Origin: an uncultured Collinsella sp.
GTDB taxonomy: Bacteria > Actinomycetota > Coriobacteriia > Coriobacteriales > Coriobacteriaceae
Direction: 5' to 3'
NCBI GenBank assembly: GCA_958438955.1
Contig: CAUBTS010000015.1
Span: 1 to 32,506, forward strand
DNA length: 32,506 bases
Shown piece after piece: positions 6,986 to 14,352 of this stretch. Below the pieces are notes generated by a model that had not been told where the DNA came from, ran no database searches, and worked only from the letters and a program-made list of their open reading frames with translations. Both the position numbers and the translations under genes were made by a program. Each line of letters starts with the position of its first letter. Position 1 is the first letter of the stretch.

Positions 6986-8258
6986 GAATGCCCACGTCGT
7001 CGACCCGTCCGTCGAGCTTGACGGTGTCGTTGACGTCCTGATTGACGGCGACAAGATCGCCGAGGTCGGCGAGAATCTCGCCGTCGAGGGGGCCGAGGTC
7101 CGCGACCTTTCCGGCAAGTACCTCGTCCCCGGTCTGGTGGACATGCACGTTCACCTTCGCGAGCCCGGCTACGAGGTCAAAGAGGACATCGAGAGCGGCA
7201 CCCGCGCAGCTGCCAAGGGCGGCTTTACCGGCGTGTGTGCCATGCCCAACACCGATCCCGTCACCGATAACGGCACCGTCGTGGAGTTCGTCAAGTCCCG
7301 TGCTGCTGAGGTCGGTCACTGCCGCGTCTATCCGTCGGGCGCCATGACCCGCGGTCTTAAGGGCGAGGCCATGTCCGAGATGGGCGATATGGTCGCCCAC
7401 GGCGCCGTCGCCTTCACCGATGACGGTCACGGCGTGCAGGGCGCGGGCATGCTCCGTCGCTGCATGGACTACGGCAAGATGTTCGGCAAGGTCTTCATGA
7501 GCCACTGCCAGGACGAGGACCTGGTCGGCCACGGCCAGATCAACGAGGGCAAGGTCTCGACCCGTCTGGCCCTCGAGGGCTGGCCGGCTGCCGGCGAGGA
7601 GCTTCAGATCGCCCGCGACATCGAGATCGCCAAGCTGACCGGTGCCAAGCTGCACATCCAGCACATCTCCACCGCTCACGGCCTGGAGCTCGTGCGTGCC
7701 GGTAAGGCCGCCGGTGTTCAGGTTACCTGCGAGGCTACCCCGCACCACATGTTCCTGACCGAGAACGACCTGGACGAGACCTACAACACCTCGCTCAAGG
7801 TCAATCCGCCGCTGCGTACCGAGGAGGATGCCGAGGCCATCCGTCAGGGCGTCATCGACGGCACCGTCGACGCTATCGTCACCGATCACGCTCCCCACAC
7901 CCCGTGGGAGAAGGCCCGCGAGTTCGAGCTTGCGCCCTTTGGCATGATCGGCCTCGAGACCTCGCTGTCGCTCGTACTCACCGAGCTGGTCAACACGGGC
8001 AAGATGAGCATGGGCCGTATGGTCGAGCTCATGGCCATCAAGCCGCGTGAGATCCTGGGCCTCGACCAGGTTCAGGTCAAGGCGGGCTCCGTTGCCGACC
8101 TGACCGTGTTCGACCCCTCCGCCACCTGGACGGTTGGCGAGGACGGTTACGAGTCGCGCGCCGAGAACTCCGGTTTTGCCGGCCGCACGCTCACCGGTCG
8201 TGCCACCGATGTGTTTGTCGGCGGTAAGCAGACGCTTGCCGACGGCTGCATCTGCTAG
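6969..8258 (+). CDS. pyrC: Dihydroorotase
   Basis: 429 residues, class I dihydroorotase of the amidohydrolase superfamily. It cyclises N-carbamoylaspartate to dihydroorotate. The zinc motif HVHLRE has H60 and H62; further ligands are D152 (AFTDDGHG), histidines in MSHCQD and LHIQHIST, and the catalytic aspartate in VTDHAPHT. ATG 6969 is preferred to a TTG at 6954 because GGAGGT (6957-6962) lies directly before it. The start lies inside pyrB. It is followed by a 92-bp gap holding a strong hairpin before pyrK, the only real gap in the operon. Confidence 0.97.
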   Translation: MALLLKNAHVVDPSVELDGVVDVLIDGDKIAEVGENLAVEGAEVRDLSGKYLVPGLVDMHVHLREPGYEVKEDIESGTRAAAKGGFTGVCAMPNTDPVTDNGTVVEFVKSRAAEVGHCRVYPSGAMTRGLKGEAMSEMGDMVAHGAVAFTDDGHGVQGAGMLRRCMDYGKMFGKVFMSHCQDEDLVGHGQINEGKVSTRLALEGWPAAGEELQIARDIEIAKLTGAKLHIQHISTAHGLELVRAGKAAGVQVTCEATPHHMFLTENDLDETYNTSLKVNPPLRTEEDAEAIRQGVIDGTVDAIVTDHAPHTPWEKAREFELAPFGMIGLETSLSLVLTELVNTGKMSMGRMVELMAIKPREILGLDQVQVKAGSVADLTVFDPSATWTVGEDGYESRAENSGFAGRTLTGRATDVFVGGKQTLADGCIC

Positions 8259-8278
8259 CATAGCCTTATCGCTTTTGT

Positions 8279-8303
8279 GCGCGGCGCCCTTGCGGTGCCG
8301 CGC
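8279..8303 (+). terminator. Hairpin in the pyrC-pyrK gap, possible intra-operon terminator
   Basis: GCGCGGCGCC (8279-8288) pairs with GGTGCCGCGC (8294-8303), 10 bp with one G-T pair and a 5-nt loop, followed by TTTCTGTTCGTTT. The T-tract is interrupted, so termination may be partial, lowering pyrK-pyrD-pyrF relative to pyrR-pyrB-pyrC. Confidence 0.55.
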
Positions 8304-8350
8304 TTTCTGTTCGTTTGGACCATGCAACCGCATGGGGGATTGGAGCGTCT

Positions 8351-9142
8351 ATGCCCACACCTTCCACTGCACGCATGCACGACTTCGAGGTCGTCTCGAA
8401 CCGGGAGATTGCCGACGGCATCTTCTCGCTCGTCATCTCGGCCCCCAAGCTTGCAAGTGCGCTCAAGCCCGGTCAGTTTGTGAACATCGCCGTACCCGGC
8501 GATGCGTCCTCGCTGCTTCGCGTGCCCCTGAGCTACTACCGCGCCGACGCCGAGGCTGGTACCGTCGAGCTGTGGTACGCCGTCGTGGGCGACGATACCC
8601 GTCGTTTGTCCCAGATGGGCCCTGGCTCCACCTCTAACCTGCTGGGCCCCGGTGGCCGTGGCTGGATGGTACCCGAGGGCACCAGGAAGGCCCTGCTCGT
8701 CGCCGGTGGCATCGGTGTTCCGCCCGTGCTGTGCCTTGCCGACAAGCTTGCCGAGCAGGGTGTAGCCGTCGACGTGTGCCTGGGCTTTGGCACCGCGTCC
8801 AAGGCCGTGGGCGTCGATGAGTTCCGCGCGCTGGGCGCCACGGTTAACGTGTGCACCGACGATGACACGCTGGGCACGCACGGTTTTTGCACCGACCCGG
8901 CAGCCGAGCTGCTCGGCGAGGGCGGCTACGACTACGTCGCCAGCTGCGGTCCCGCCGTCATGATGAAGAAAGTCGCCGCCGCTGCCGCCGAGGCCGGTGC
9001 GTACTGCGAGGTGTCGCTCGAGCGCATGATGAGCTGTGGCTTTGGCGCCTGCAACACCTGCAATGTCGAGACGGTCGACGGTATGAAGGGTGCTTGCATG
9101 TGCGGCCCCGTGTTCGATGCTTCCAAGGTGGTGGTCTTCTAG
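8351..9142 (+). CDS. pyrK: Dihydroorotate dehydrogenase electron-transfer subunit
   Basis: 263 residues. PyrK carries FAD and a [2Fe-2S] cluster and passes electrons from PyrD to NAD+, forming the class 1B dihydroorotate dehydrogenase. Visible parts are the FAD-binding RVPLSYYR (in a ferredoxin-reductase-like barrel), the nucleotide motif AGGIGVPPVL, and the cluster cysteines C229, C234, C237 and C249 in MSCGFGACNTCN...ACMCGPVF. ATG 8351 has GGAG 5 nt upstream; a TTG at 8315 would add unconserved residues. The stop codon overlaps the pyrD start (TAGTG). NAD-linked oxidation suits an anaerobe because it does not need a quinone. Confidence 0.95.
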   Translation: MPTPSTARMHDFEVVSNREIADGIFSLVISAPKLASALKPGQFVNIAVPGDASSLLRVPLSYYRADAEAGTVELWYAVVGDDTRRLSQMGPGSTSNLLGPGGRGWMVPEGTRKALLVAGGIGVPPVLCLADKLAEQGVAVDVCLGFGTASKAVGVDEFRALGATVNVCTDDDTLGTHGFCTDPAAELLGEGGYDYVASCGPAVMMKKVAAAAAEAGAYCEVSLERMMSCGFGACNTCNVETVDGMKGACMCGPVFDASKVVVF

Positions 9143-10065
9143 TGGGTACCGTGAACATGGCCGTCGATTTCGGCGGCGTCAAGATGCAGAACCCCATCAA
9201 CACCGCAGCCGGTACCTTTGGCTACGGTTGGCAGTTCCAGAACTTCTTTGATGTTTCCCAGCTGGGCGCCATCACCACCAAGGGTTGCGCTGCCGAGCCC
9301 TGGCCCGGCAACCCCGCGCCCCGCATGGCCGAGATCCCCGGCGGTATGATCAACTCCGTGGGCCTTCAGAACCCCGGCGTGGCCGCCTTTGCTCGCGAGT
9401 CCGGTCCGTGGCTCGAACAGCTGTCCAAGGACGGCTGCCAGGTCATCTGTCAGGTTGCCGGCCACTCCGTTGACGAGTTTGTCCGCGCACTCGAGATGTA
9501 TGTCGAGCTGTGCCCCTGGGCTGCAGGCTACGAGATCAACGTGAGCTGCCCCAATATCGCCGCCGGTGGTGCCGCCATGGGCTCCACGCCCGAGGGCGCC
9601 TCTTCCGTTATGGCTGCCTGCCGCAAGGTGACCGATAAGCCGCTGTTCGTGAAGATGGCGCCGGTCAACGTCGCCGAGATCGCCAAGGCCCTCGAGGCTG
9701 CCGGCGCCGACGGCCTTTCGGTCATCAACTCCATTCAGGGCATGGCTATCGACGTCCATACCCGCAAGTCCCGCGTGGCCAAGCCCAAGGGCGGCCTTTC
9801 GGGCCCGCTGTGCCACCACATCGCCGTGCGCATGGTCTGGGAGGTTGCCCAGGCCGTCGATATCCCCATCAACGGTGTCGGCGGTGTCATGACCGGCGAG
9901 GATGCGGCTGAGTTTATCCTGGCCGGTGCCACCTGCGTGTCGGTCGGCATGGCCAACTTCGTCGATCCGTGCGCTTCGCTCAAGATCGCGCATGAGCTCG
10001 AGGCCTGGGCCGAGTCCCAGGGCGTAAAGGACATCAACGAGCTGGTAGGTGCTTTCGAATGCTAG
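9142..10065 (+). CDS. pyrD: Dihydroorotate dehydrogenase B (NAD+), catalytic subunit
   Basis: 307 residues, FMN-binding TIM barrel. It oxidises dihydroorotate to orotate with electrons leaving through PyrK. The active-site base is C136 in NVSCPNI, the class 1 signature; other family motifs are NTAAGTFGYG, GLQNPGV and NGVGGVMTGEDAAEFILAGA. The GTG at 9142 overlaps the pyrK stop and gives translational coupling; GTG 9151 and ATG 9157 (MAVDFGGVKM) are also possible and remove only 3 to 5 residues. An open frame extends far upstream inside pyrK but is not conserved and was trimmed. Confidence 0.96.
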   Translation: MGTVNMAVDFGGVKMQNPINTAAGTFGYGWQFQNFFDVSQLGAITTKGCAAEPWPGNPAPRMAEIPGGMINSVGLQNPGVAAFARESGPWLEQLSKDGCQVICQVAGHSVDEFVRALEMYVELCPWAAGYEINVSCPNIAAGGAAMGSTPEGASSVMAACRKVTDKPLFVKMAPVNVAEIAKALEAAGADGLSVINSIQGMAIDVHTRKSRVAKPKGGLSGPLCHHIAVRMVWEVAQAVDIPINGVGGVMTGEDAAEFILAGATCVSVGMANFVDPCASLKIAHELEAWAESQGVKDINELVGAFEC

Positions 10066-10775
10066 AGACCGATGCCCGCGACCGCGTAATCGTCGCCCTC
10101 GACTGCGATCGTGAGCGTGCGCTCGAGCTCGCCCACGAGCTTTCGGGCCATGCCGCCTGGCTCAAGGTTGGCATGACGCTCTATTACGCTGAGGGCCCCG
10201 AGATCGTCAAGACCTTTAAGGACCTGGGCTTTAAGGTCTTCCTTGACCTTAAGTTCCATGACATTCCGCATCAGGTTCGCGGTGCCGCCCGCTCGGCCTC
10301 GCTTGCCGGTGCCGACCTGCTTTCGGTCCACGGCTTGGGTTCGGGCGCCATGCTCGCTGCCTGCCGCGAGGGTGCCGTGGAGGCGCGCGAGGACCGCGCC
10401 AAGCTCGTCGCCATCACCGTGCTCACGAGCATGAATCAGGATGCCTTGAGCGAGATCGGCGTCGAGTCGCCCGTGGCCGAGGAGGCCGCCCGCCTGGCAA
10501 AGCTCGCTCAGGCCAACGGCATCGATGGCATTGTGTGCTCGCCGATGGAGGCTCACGACATGCGTGAGCTGCTGGGTCCTGATGCCCTGATCGTGACTCC
10601 GGGTGTGCGTCCGGTGGGTGCCGCCTTAGGCGACCAGTCTCGCGTGGCGACGCCTTCCCAGGCTATCGAGCGAGGCGCAAGCCACATTGTGGTGGGCCGT
10701 CCCATCACTGGTGCCGACGATCCGGTTGCCGCCTTTGACGCCATCGTCGCCGAGCTGGTCGAAAACGTCGCGTAA
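10059..10775 (+). CDS. pyrF: Orotidine 5'-phosphate decarboxylase
   Basis: 238 residues, group I OMP decarboxylase. It converts OMP to UMP, the last step of the pathway. The catalytic tetrad region is DLKFHDIP (D63, K65, D68), and the phosphate-binding end reads VTPGVRPVG...GASHIVVGRPIT. It begins inside the end of pyrD (7-nt overlap) and ends the pyr operon. Orotate phosphoribosyltransferase (pyrE), which supplies its substrate, is not in this window. Confidence 0.97.
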   Translation: MLETDARDRVIVALDCDRERALELAHELSGHAAWLKVGMTLYYAEGPEIVKTFKDLGFKVFLDLKFHDIPHQVRGAARSASLAGADLLSVHGLGSGAMLAACREGAVEAREDRAKLVAITVLTSMNQDALSEIGVESPVAEEAARLAKLAQANGIDGIVCSPMEAHDMRELLGPDALIVTPGVRPVGAALGDQSRVATPSQAIERGASHIVVGRPITGADDPVAAFDAIVAELVENVA

Positions 10776-10820
10776 AAGATTCCCCTAAGTCACCACTTTT
10801 GGGTCTCATTAGCACAAAAT

Positions 10821-10878
10821 AGCCCCTGTGCCTGCGTAAACTTTCCCATCCTTTGTGTGGAATCGCAGGTCAGGGGCT
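10821..10878 (+). terminator. Long hairpin after pyrF, probable operon terminator
   Basis: AGCCCCTG (10821-10828) plus CCTGCG (10831-10836) pair with CGCAGG (10864-10869) plus CAGGGGCT (10871-10878). The 27-nt loop can itself fold (TTCC / GGAA). It is followed by TTAACTTT, a weak T-tract, and on the minus strand by ATTTTG. It may be the pyr terminator, or a structured RNA element. Confidence 0.5.
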
Positions 10879-10961
10879 TAACTTTGGGCGCAGTATATTG
10901 CACTTTTTGCGGGTATCGTCTAACCTATGGAGCCGCGAATGGGCATTTTGTACGTTCTACG

Positions 10962-10970
10962 TGCTAAAAT
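10962..10970 (+). promoter_or_regulatory. Extended -10 promoter of the mihF operon
   Basis: TGCTAAAAT fits TGnTATAAT with one mismatch, 44 nt before the mihF start. TTGCAC (10898-10903), 17 nt, TAACCT (10921-10926) upstream is an alternative with a poorer -10. Confidence 0.45.
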
Positions 10971-11014
10971 GCCAATTATTGAATCAGATATAACCCAACT
11001 ATTTGGAGGTACGA

Positions 11015-11323
11015 ATGGCACTCCCTCAGCTTACCGATGAGCAGCGCAAGCAGGCTCTTGAGAAGGCTGCTGCCGCACGTCACGCCCGCGCTGAGCTTCG
11101 CGAGCAGATCAAGAAGGGCGAGAAGTCCCTCGAGTCCGTGCTCAACTCCGATGACCCCATCGCTTCCCGCATGAAGGTTTCCACCCTCATCGAGTCTCTC
11201 CCTGGTTATGGCAAGGCCAAGGCCGCCAAGATCATGGAGGAGCTCGGTATCTCCGCTACCCGTCGCGTCCAGGGCCTCGGCGTCCGTCAGCGCGAGCAGC
11301 TCCTCGAGCAGCTGACCAAATAA
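11015..11323 (+). CDS. mihF: Actinobacterial integration host factor (mIHF)
   Basis: 102-residue nucleoid protein of the MihF family, which is unrelated in fold to HU/IHF of proteobacteria. A long basic N-terminal helix (about 5-40) is followed by a helix-two-turn-helix DNA-binding core ending GYGKAKAAKIMEELGI and RRVQGLGVRQREQLLEQL. It binds and bends DNA and is essential in mycobacteria. ATG 11015 has GGAGGT (11005-11010); the in-frame TTG at 11003 lies upstream of that site and is rejected. The gmk start follows the stop codon without a gap, the classic actinobacterial mihF-gmk-rpoZ order. Confidence 0.95.
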   Translation: MALPQLTDEQRKQALEKAAAARHARAELREQIKKGEKSLESVLNSDDPIASRMKVSTLIESLPGYGKAKAAKIMEELGISATRRVQGLGVRQREQLLEQLTK

Positions 11324-11893
11324 GTGAGCGCTCAGGATTCCAAGCTCTTTGTGATTTCTGGACCGTCAGGCGCAGGCAAGGGTACGCTCGTCACTCGTGT
11401 GCGCGAGCGCCGCTCGAACCTGGGCCTGACGGTTTCGGCTACCACGCGAGCACCACGCAAAGGTGAGGTCGACGGCGTCAACTACTTTTTTCTGACGCGC
11501 GAGGAGTTCGACCGCCGCGTGGCAAACGGTGAGTTTGTTGAGTGGGCCGAGGTCCACGGTAACTGCTACGGCACGTTGGTGAGCGAGGTCCAGTCCAAGC
11601 TCGCCTCTGGTTCGTCTCTCATCTTGGAGATCGATGTCCAGGGTGCCCTGCAGGTGAAGGAGCGTTTCCCCGAGGCCGTGCTGATCTTTATCAAGCCACC
11701 TTCGCTCGAGGTGCTTCGCGAGCGTCTAGTCGGTCGCGGTACCGAGACGCCCGAGACGATTGAGCTGCGTATGGCAAACGCCGCCGATGAGCTTGCCCTT
11801 GCCGACCGCTACGACGACGTCGTGGTGAATGACGATCTCGACCGCGCGACCGATGAGCTCGTTCGCGTTCTCGATATGCATGAAAGGATCTGA
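11324..11893 (+). CDS. gmk: Guanylate kinase
   Basis: 189 residues. It phosphorylates GMP to GDP with ATP. The P-loop is GPSGAGKG (13-20); the GMP-binding segment TTRAPRKGEVDGVNYFF and the lid RLVGRGTETPETIELRM are conserved. The GTG start directly abuts the mihF TAA, so its translation is coupled. It is followed by rpoZ after 5 nt. Confidence 0.97.
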   Translation: MSAQDSKLFVISGPSGAGKGTLVTRVRERRSNLGLTVSATTRAPRKGEVDGVNYFFLTREEFDRRVANGEFVEWAEVHGNCYGTLVSEVQSKLASGSSLILEIDVQGALQVKERFPEAVLIFIKPPSLEVLRERLVGRGTETPETIELRMANAADELALADRYDDVVVNDDLDRATDELVRVLDMHERI

Positions 11894-11898
11894 GGTCC

Positions 11899-12180
11899 GT
11901 GTCCGTTGTAAAGCCTTGCATTGACGATCTTCTGGAGAAGACCGATCACAACCGCTTCCTGCTCGCTTCGCTTGCCTCCAAGCGCGCCTGCGACATTAAC
12001 AGCATGCTGCGTGGCCAGCACAACCGCGTGCTTGCCGTCCAGGATGTCGATGACATCACCATCGGGCTTTCCGGTGCCGATACCATCTCGATGGCTATGG
12101 ACGAGATTGTCGACGGCGACATCTCTTACGACGAGGCCCGTTACGAGAAGGCGCTCGGCCACAAGGTTGCTGAAGCCTAA
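11899..12180 (+). CDS. rpoZ: DNA-directed RNA polymerase omega subunit
   Basis: 93 residues. Omega helps fold and attach the beta-prime subunit. Recognisable by position after gmk and by the KPCIDDLLEKTDHNRFLLASLASKRACDIN stretch, which matches the omega core (helix containing the conserved RFLL/VxxAxxRARQI-type pattern). GTG 11899 is used, with TGAGG just upstream. The stop abuts the thiI ATG. Confidence 0.9.
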   Translation: MSVVKPCIDDLLEKTDHNRFLLASLASKRACDINSMLRGQHNRVLAVQDVDDITIGLSGADTISMAMDEIVDGDISYDEARYEKALGHKVAEA

Positions 12181-13425
12181 ATGGCGGCTCGCGTCTGCCT
12201 GGTCCACTATCACGAGGTTGGACTGAAGGGCAAGAACCGCGCACATTTTGAGCATATCCTCATGGATAACATTAAGGCGGCTTTGGCCGCCTTTTCCGTG
12301 AACGCCGTGTCTCGAATTTCCGGTTATATCCTCGTGACCTTTAACGAGCATCAGGCCGATGATGCGGCGCGTGTCATTCGCACCGTTCCCGGCGTTGCTC
12401 GTGTGTCTTTGGCGTATCACACCAACCGCGACCCGCAGGAGTACTGCGCCGCCGCCGTCAAGGCGCTGCGCGAGTTTGGTTCCTTCGATTCGTTTAAGGT
12501 GCACGCTAAGCGCTCCAATACCGACTATGAGCTCACCTCGATTGACATCAATCGTCAGGTGGGCGAGGTGTTGTGTGAGGCCTTCCCCGATAAAAAGGTT
12601 CAAATGCACGACCCCGATGCGATGGTGCACGTACTGGTGGTCCAGGGTAGCGTTTATGTGTACGCGCGCTCCGAGCGCGGCGTGGGCGGTCTGCCGGTGG
12701 GTTCTGCCGGCAAGGTCGTGACGCTGCTGTCGTCAGGTATCGATTCTCCGGTGGCGACCTGGATGCTCGCGCGTCGCGGCGCGGTGTGCGTGCCGGTACA
12801 TTTCTCCGGTCGTCCGCAGACGCCCGATACGAGCGAGTATTTGGTGCAGGATATCATCCGTGCGCTTGAGCCGGGTGTCCAGATCGGCCGCCTGTACGTG
12901 GTGCCGTTTGGCGACTGCCAGCGTGAGATTTCGGTCACCTGTCCCAGCAACCTGCGTGTGATCATGTATCGCCGCATTATGTATTCGGTTGCCGAGCGCA
13001 TTGCACACATCGAGGGTGCCAAGGCCATCGTTACGGGCGAATCGCTTGGGCAGGTTGCCTCCCAGACGCTCGAGAACATCATGGCCGTCAACGAGGCCGT
13101 GAAGATTCCCGTGTTCCGCCCTCTCATCGGTTCGGACAAGCAGGAGATCATCGCGCGCGCCGAGGAGATCGGTACGTTCGATATCTCGACTGAGGCCGCT
13201 CCCGACTGCTGCACGCTGTTTATGCCGCGCCGTCCCGAGACGCACGCCAAACTCGATGCCGTGCATGAGGCCTGGGAGTTGTTCGATCACGAGGAGATGA
13301 TCGAGCGCCTGCTCAAGCAGACCGAGTATATCGACTTCGAGAGCAATACGTATAAGGCCCCTAAGACCTTAAAACGCAAACATTCGGAGCTTGCTCCGCG
13401 TGAGATTTACCAAGATCACGAGTAA
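12181..13425 (+). CDS. thiI: tRNA 4-thiouridine synthetase ThiI
   Basis: 414 residues. An N-terminal ferredoxin-like and THUMP region (about 1-165) binds tRNA; a PP-loop ATP pyrophosphatase domain carries SSGIDSP (184-190). It makes 4-thiouridine at tRNA position 8 and in many bacteria also supplies sulfur for thiazole. C343-C344 (APDCCTLFMPRRP) lie where the E. coli enzyme has its reactive Cys344, but the C-terminal rhodanese domain is absent, as in many Gram-positive ThiI proteins; a separate sulfur donor such as a partner cysteine desulfurase is then expected. ATG immediately follows the rpoZ TAA. Last gene of the mihF operon. Confidence 0.95.
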   Translation: MAARVCLVHYHEVGLKGKNRAHFEHILMDNIKAALAAFSVNAVSRISGYILVTFNEHQADDAARVIRTVPGVARVSLAYHTNRDPQEYCAAAVKALREFGSFDSFKVHAKRSNTDYELTSIDINRQVGEVLCEAFPDKKVQMHDPDAMVHVLVVQGSVYVYARSERGVGGLPVGSAGKVVTLLSSGIDSPVATWMLARRGAVCVPVHFSGRPQTPDTSEYLVQDIIRALEPGVQIGRLYVVPFGDCQREISVTCPSNLRVIMYRRIMYSVAERIAHIEGAKAIVTGESLGQVASQTLENIMAVNEAVKIPVFRPLIGSDKQEIIARAEEIGTFDISTEAAPDCCTLFMPRRPETHAKLDAVHEAWELFDHEEMIERLLKQTEYIDFESNTYKAPKTLKRKHSELAPREIYQDHE

Positions 13426-13435
13426 TTTTGTGCAT

Positions 13436-13465
13436 AGACCGACGATGCGCCTGCATCGTCGGTCT
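13436..13465 (+). terminator. Intrinsic terminator of the mihF-gmk-rpoZ-thiI operon
   Basis: A perfect 13-bp stem, AGACCGACGATGC (13436-13448) and GCATCGTCGGTCT (13453-13465), with a 4-nt loop GCCT, followed by TTT. It starts 11 nt after the thiI stop. Confidence 0.92.
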
Positions 13466-13569
13466 TTTGCTATCTGGGCATTTTGCGGCTAAGTGTTCAT
13501 TTGCTGACGTGTGCCTGAATAAATGGACAGATTTGTGCAAGGTTTTGGTCGGTTTTTGGTTTGACCGCT

Positions 13570-13581
13570 AAAACCGGTTTT
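13570..13581. promoter_or_regulatory. 12-bp palindrome upstream of comEA
   Basis: AAAACCGGTTTT is a perfect palindrome 58 bp before the comEA start. It is part of a larger set of CGGTTTT/AAAACCG copies between 13543 and 13581. A regulator-binding role is possible; no clear promoter was found nearby. Confidence 0.25.
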
Positions 13582-13638
13582 GGAGCGTGGCTGTTGCAGG
13601 GCTCCTTTCCTGACACGATGGTGTTGGGAGGTTTTGCT

Positions 13639-14352
13639 ATGGCGCAGCGCGAACAACACGAACGGGTCAAACGGATGGACCGCTTGGCGGACAAGCTGCT
13701 CGGTCATAAGGCAGTGGTGATGGCGATACTGGTCGTCATTGCGATGGCGAGCGGCTTGGCGATGGCGAACCTTGGCGGCGGTGCCGGTGGTGTGTCGTTT
13801 GAGCGCACTGACGGTACGGGCTCGTTGGTGGAGCCGGGATCCGGTGATGCCTCGAGCGGAAAGACATCCGAAGGTTCTTCGACTAAGGCTTCTGCCGCGG
13901 CAGAGGTCTATGTCGATGTCGATGGCGCCGTTGTGTCGCCCGGTGTATATCGCCTCAAGGATGGCGCGCGGGTGGCTCAGGCGATTGATGCCGCCGGCGG
14001 GCTGGCGCCCGAGGCAGACGTTACGGGGCTCAATCGGGCATCTAAGGTCGTCGATGGACAGAAGATTCACGTTCCAACGGTAGGGGAGCAGCAGGCGTCC
14101 ATTGCGGAAGCCGGTGTTGTTGGTGGGGCTTCCGCATCATCGGGTGTGAGTGGCGCAACAGGCCTAGTAAATATCAATACGGCAAGCGCGGCAGAGCTAC
14201 AGACGCTCTCGGGCATCGGTCCCTCCATGGCCCAGTCGATTATCGATGAGCGGACAAAGAACGGTGCTTTTGCCTCGGTTGACGATCTGATGCGTGTGTC
14301 GGGAATCGGCGAGAAGAAGCTTGCCAAAATCAAAGATTGCATCTGCGTATGA
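13639..14352 (+). CDS. comEA: Competence protein ComEA, DNA receptor
   Basis: 237 residues. A single membrane anchor (about 26-46, VVMAILVVIAMASGLAMA) is followed by a Ser/Gly-rich linker (50-85), a SLBB domain (about 88-145, VYVDVDGAVVSPGVYRL) and a C-terminal helix-hairpin-helix pair (about 175-235, LVNINTASAAELQTLSGIG and LMRVSGIGEKKLAKI) that binds double-stranded DNA outside the membrane. ATG 13639 is preferred because GGGAGG (13626-13631) lies 7 nt upstream; earlier starts at 13561 and 13618 have no such site. Its stop overlaps the comEC start (ATGA). Confidence 0.95.
   Translation: MAQREQHERVKRMDRLADKLLGHKAVVMAILVVIAMASGLAMANLGGGAGGVSFERTDGTGSLVEPGSGDASSGKTSEGSSTKASAAAEVYVDVDGAVVSPGVYRLKDGARVAQAIDAAGGLAPEADVTGLNRASKVVDGQKIHVPTVGEQQASIAEAGVVGGASASSGVSGATGLVNINTASAAELQTLSGIGPSMAQSIIDERTKNGAFASVDDLMRVSGIGEKKLAKIKDCICV

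Noticed and set aside
6936..8333. Open frame of 465 codons on the minus strand
   Set aside because: Shadow of pyrC on the opposite strand with no family features.
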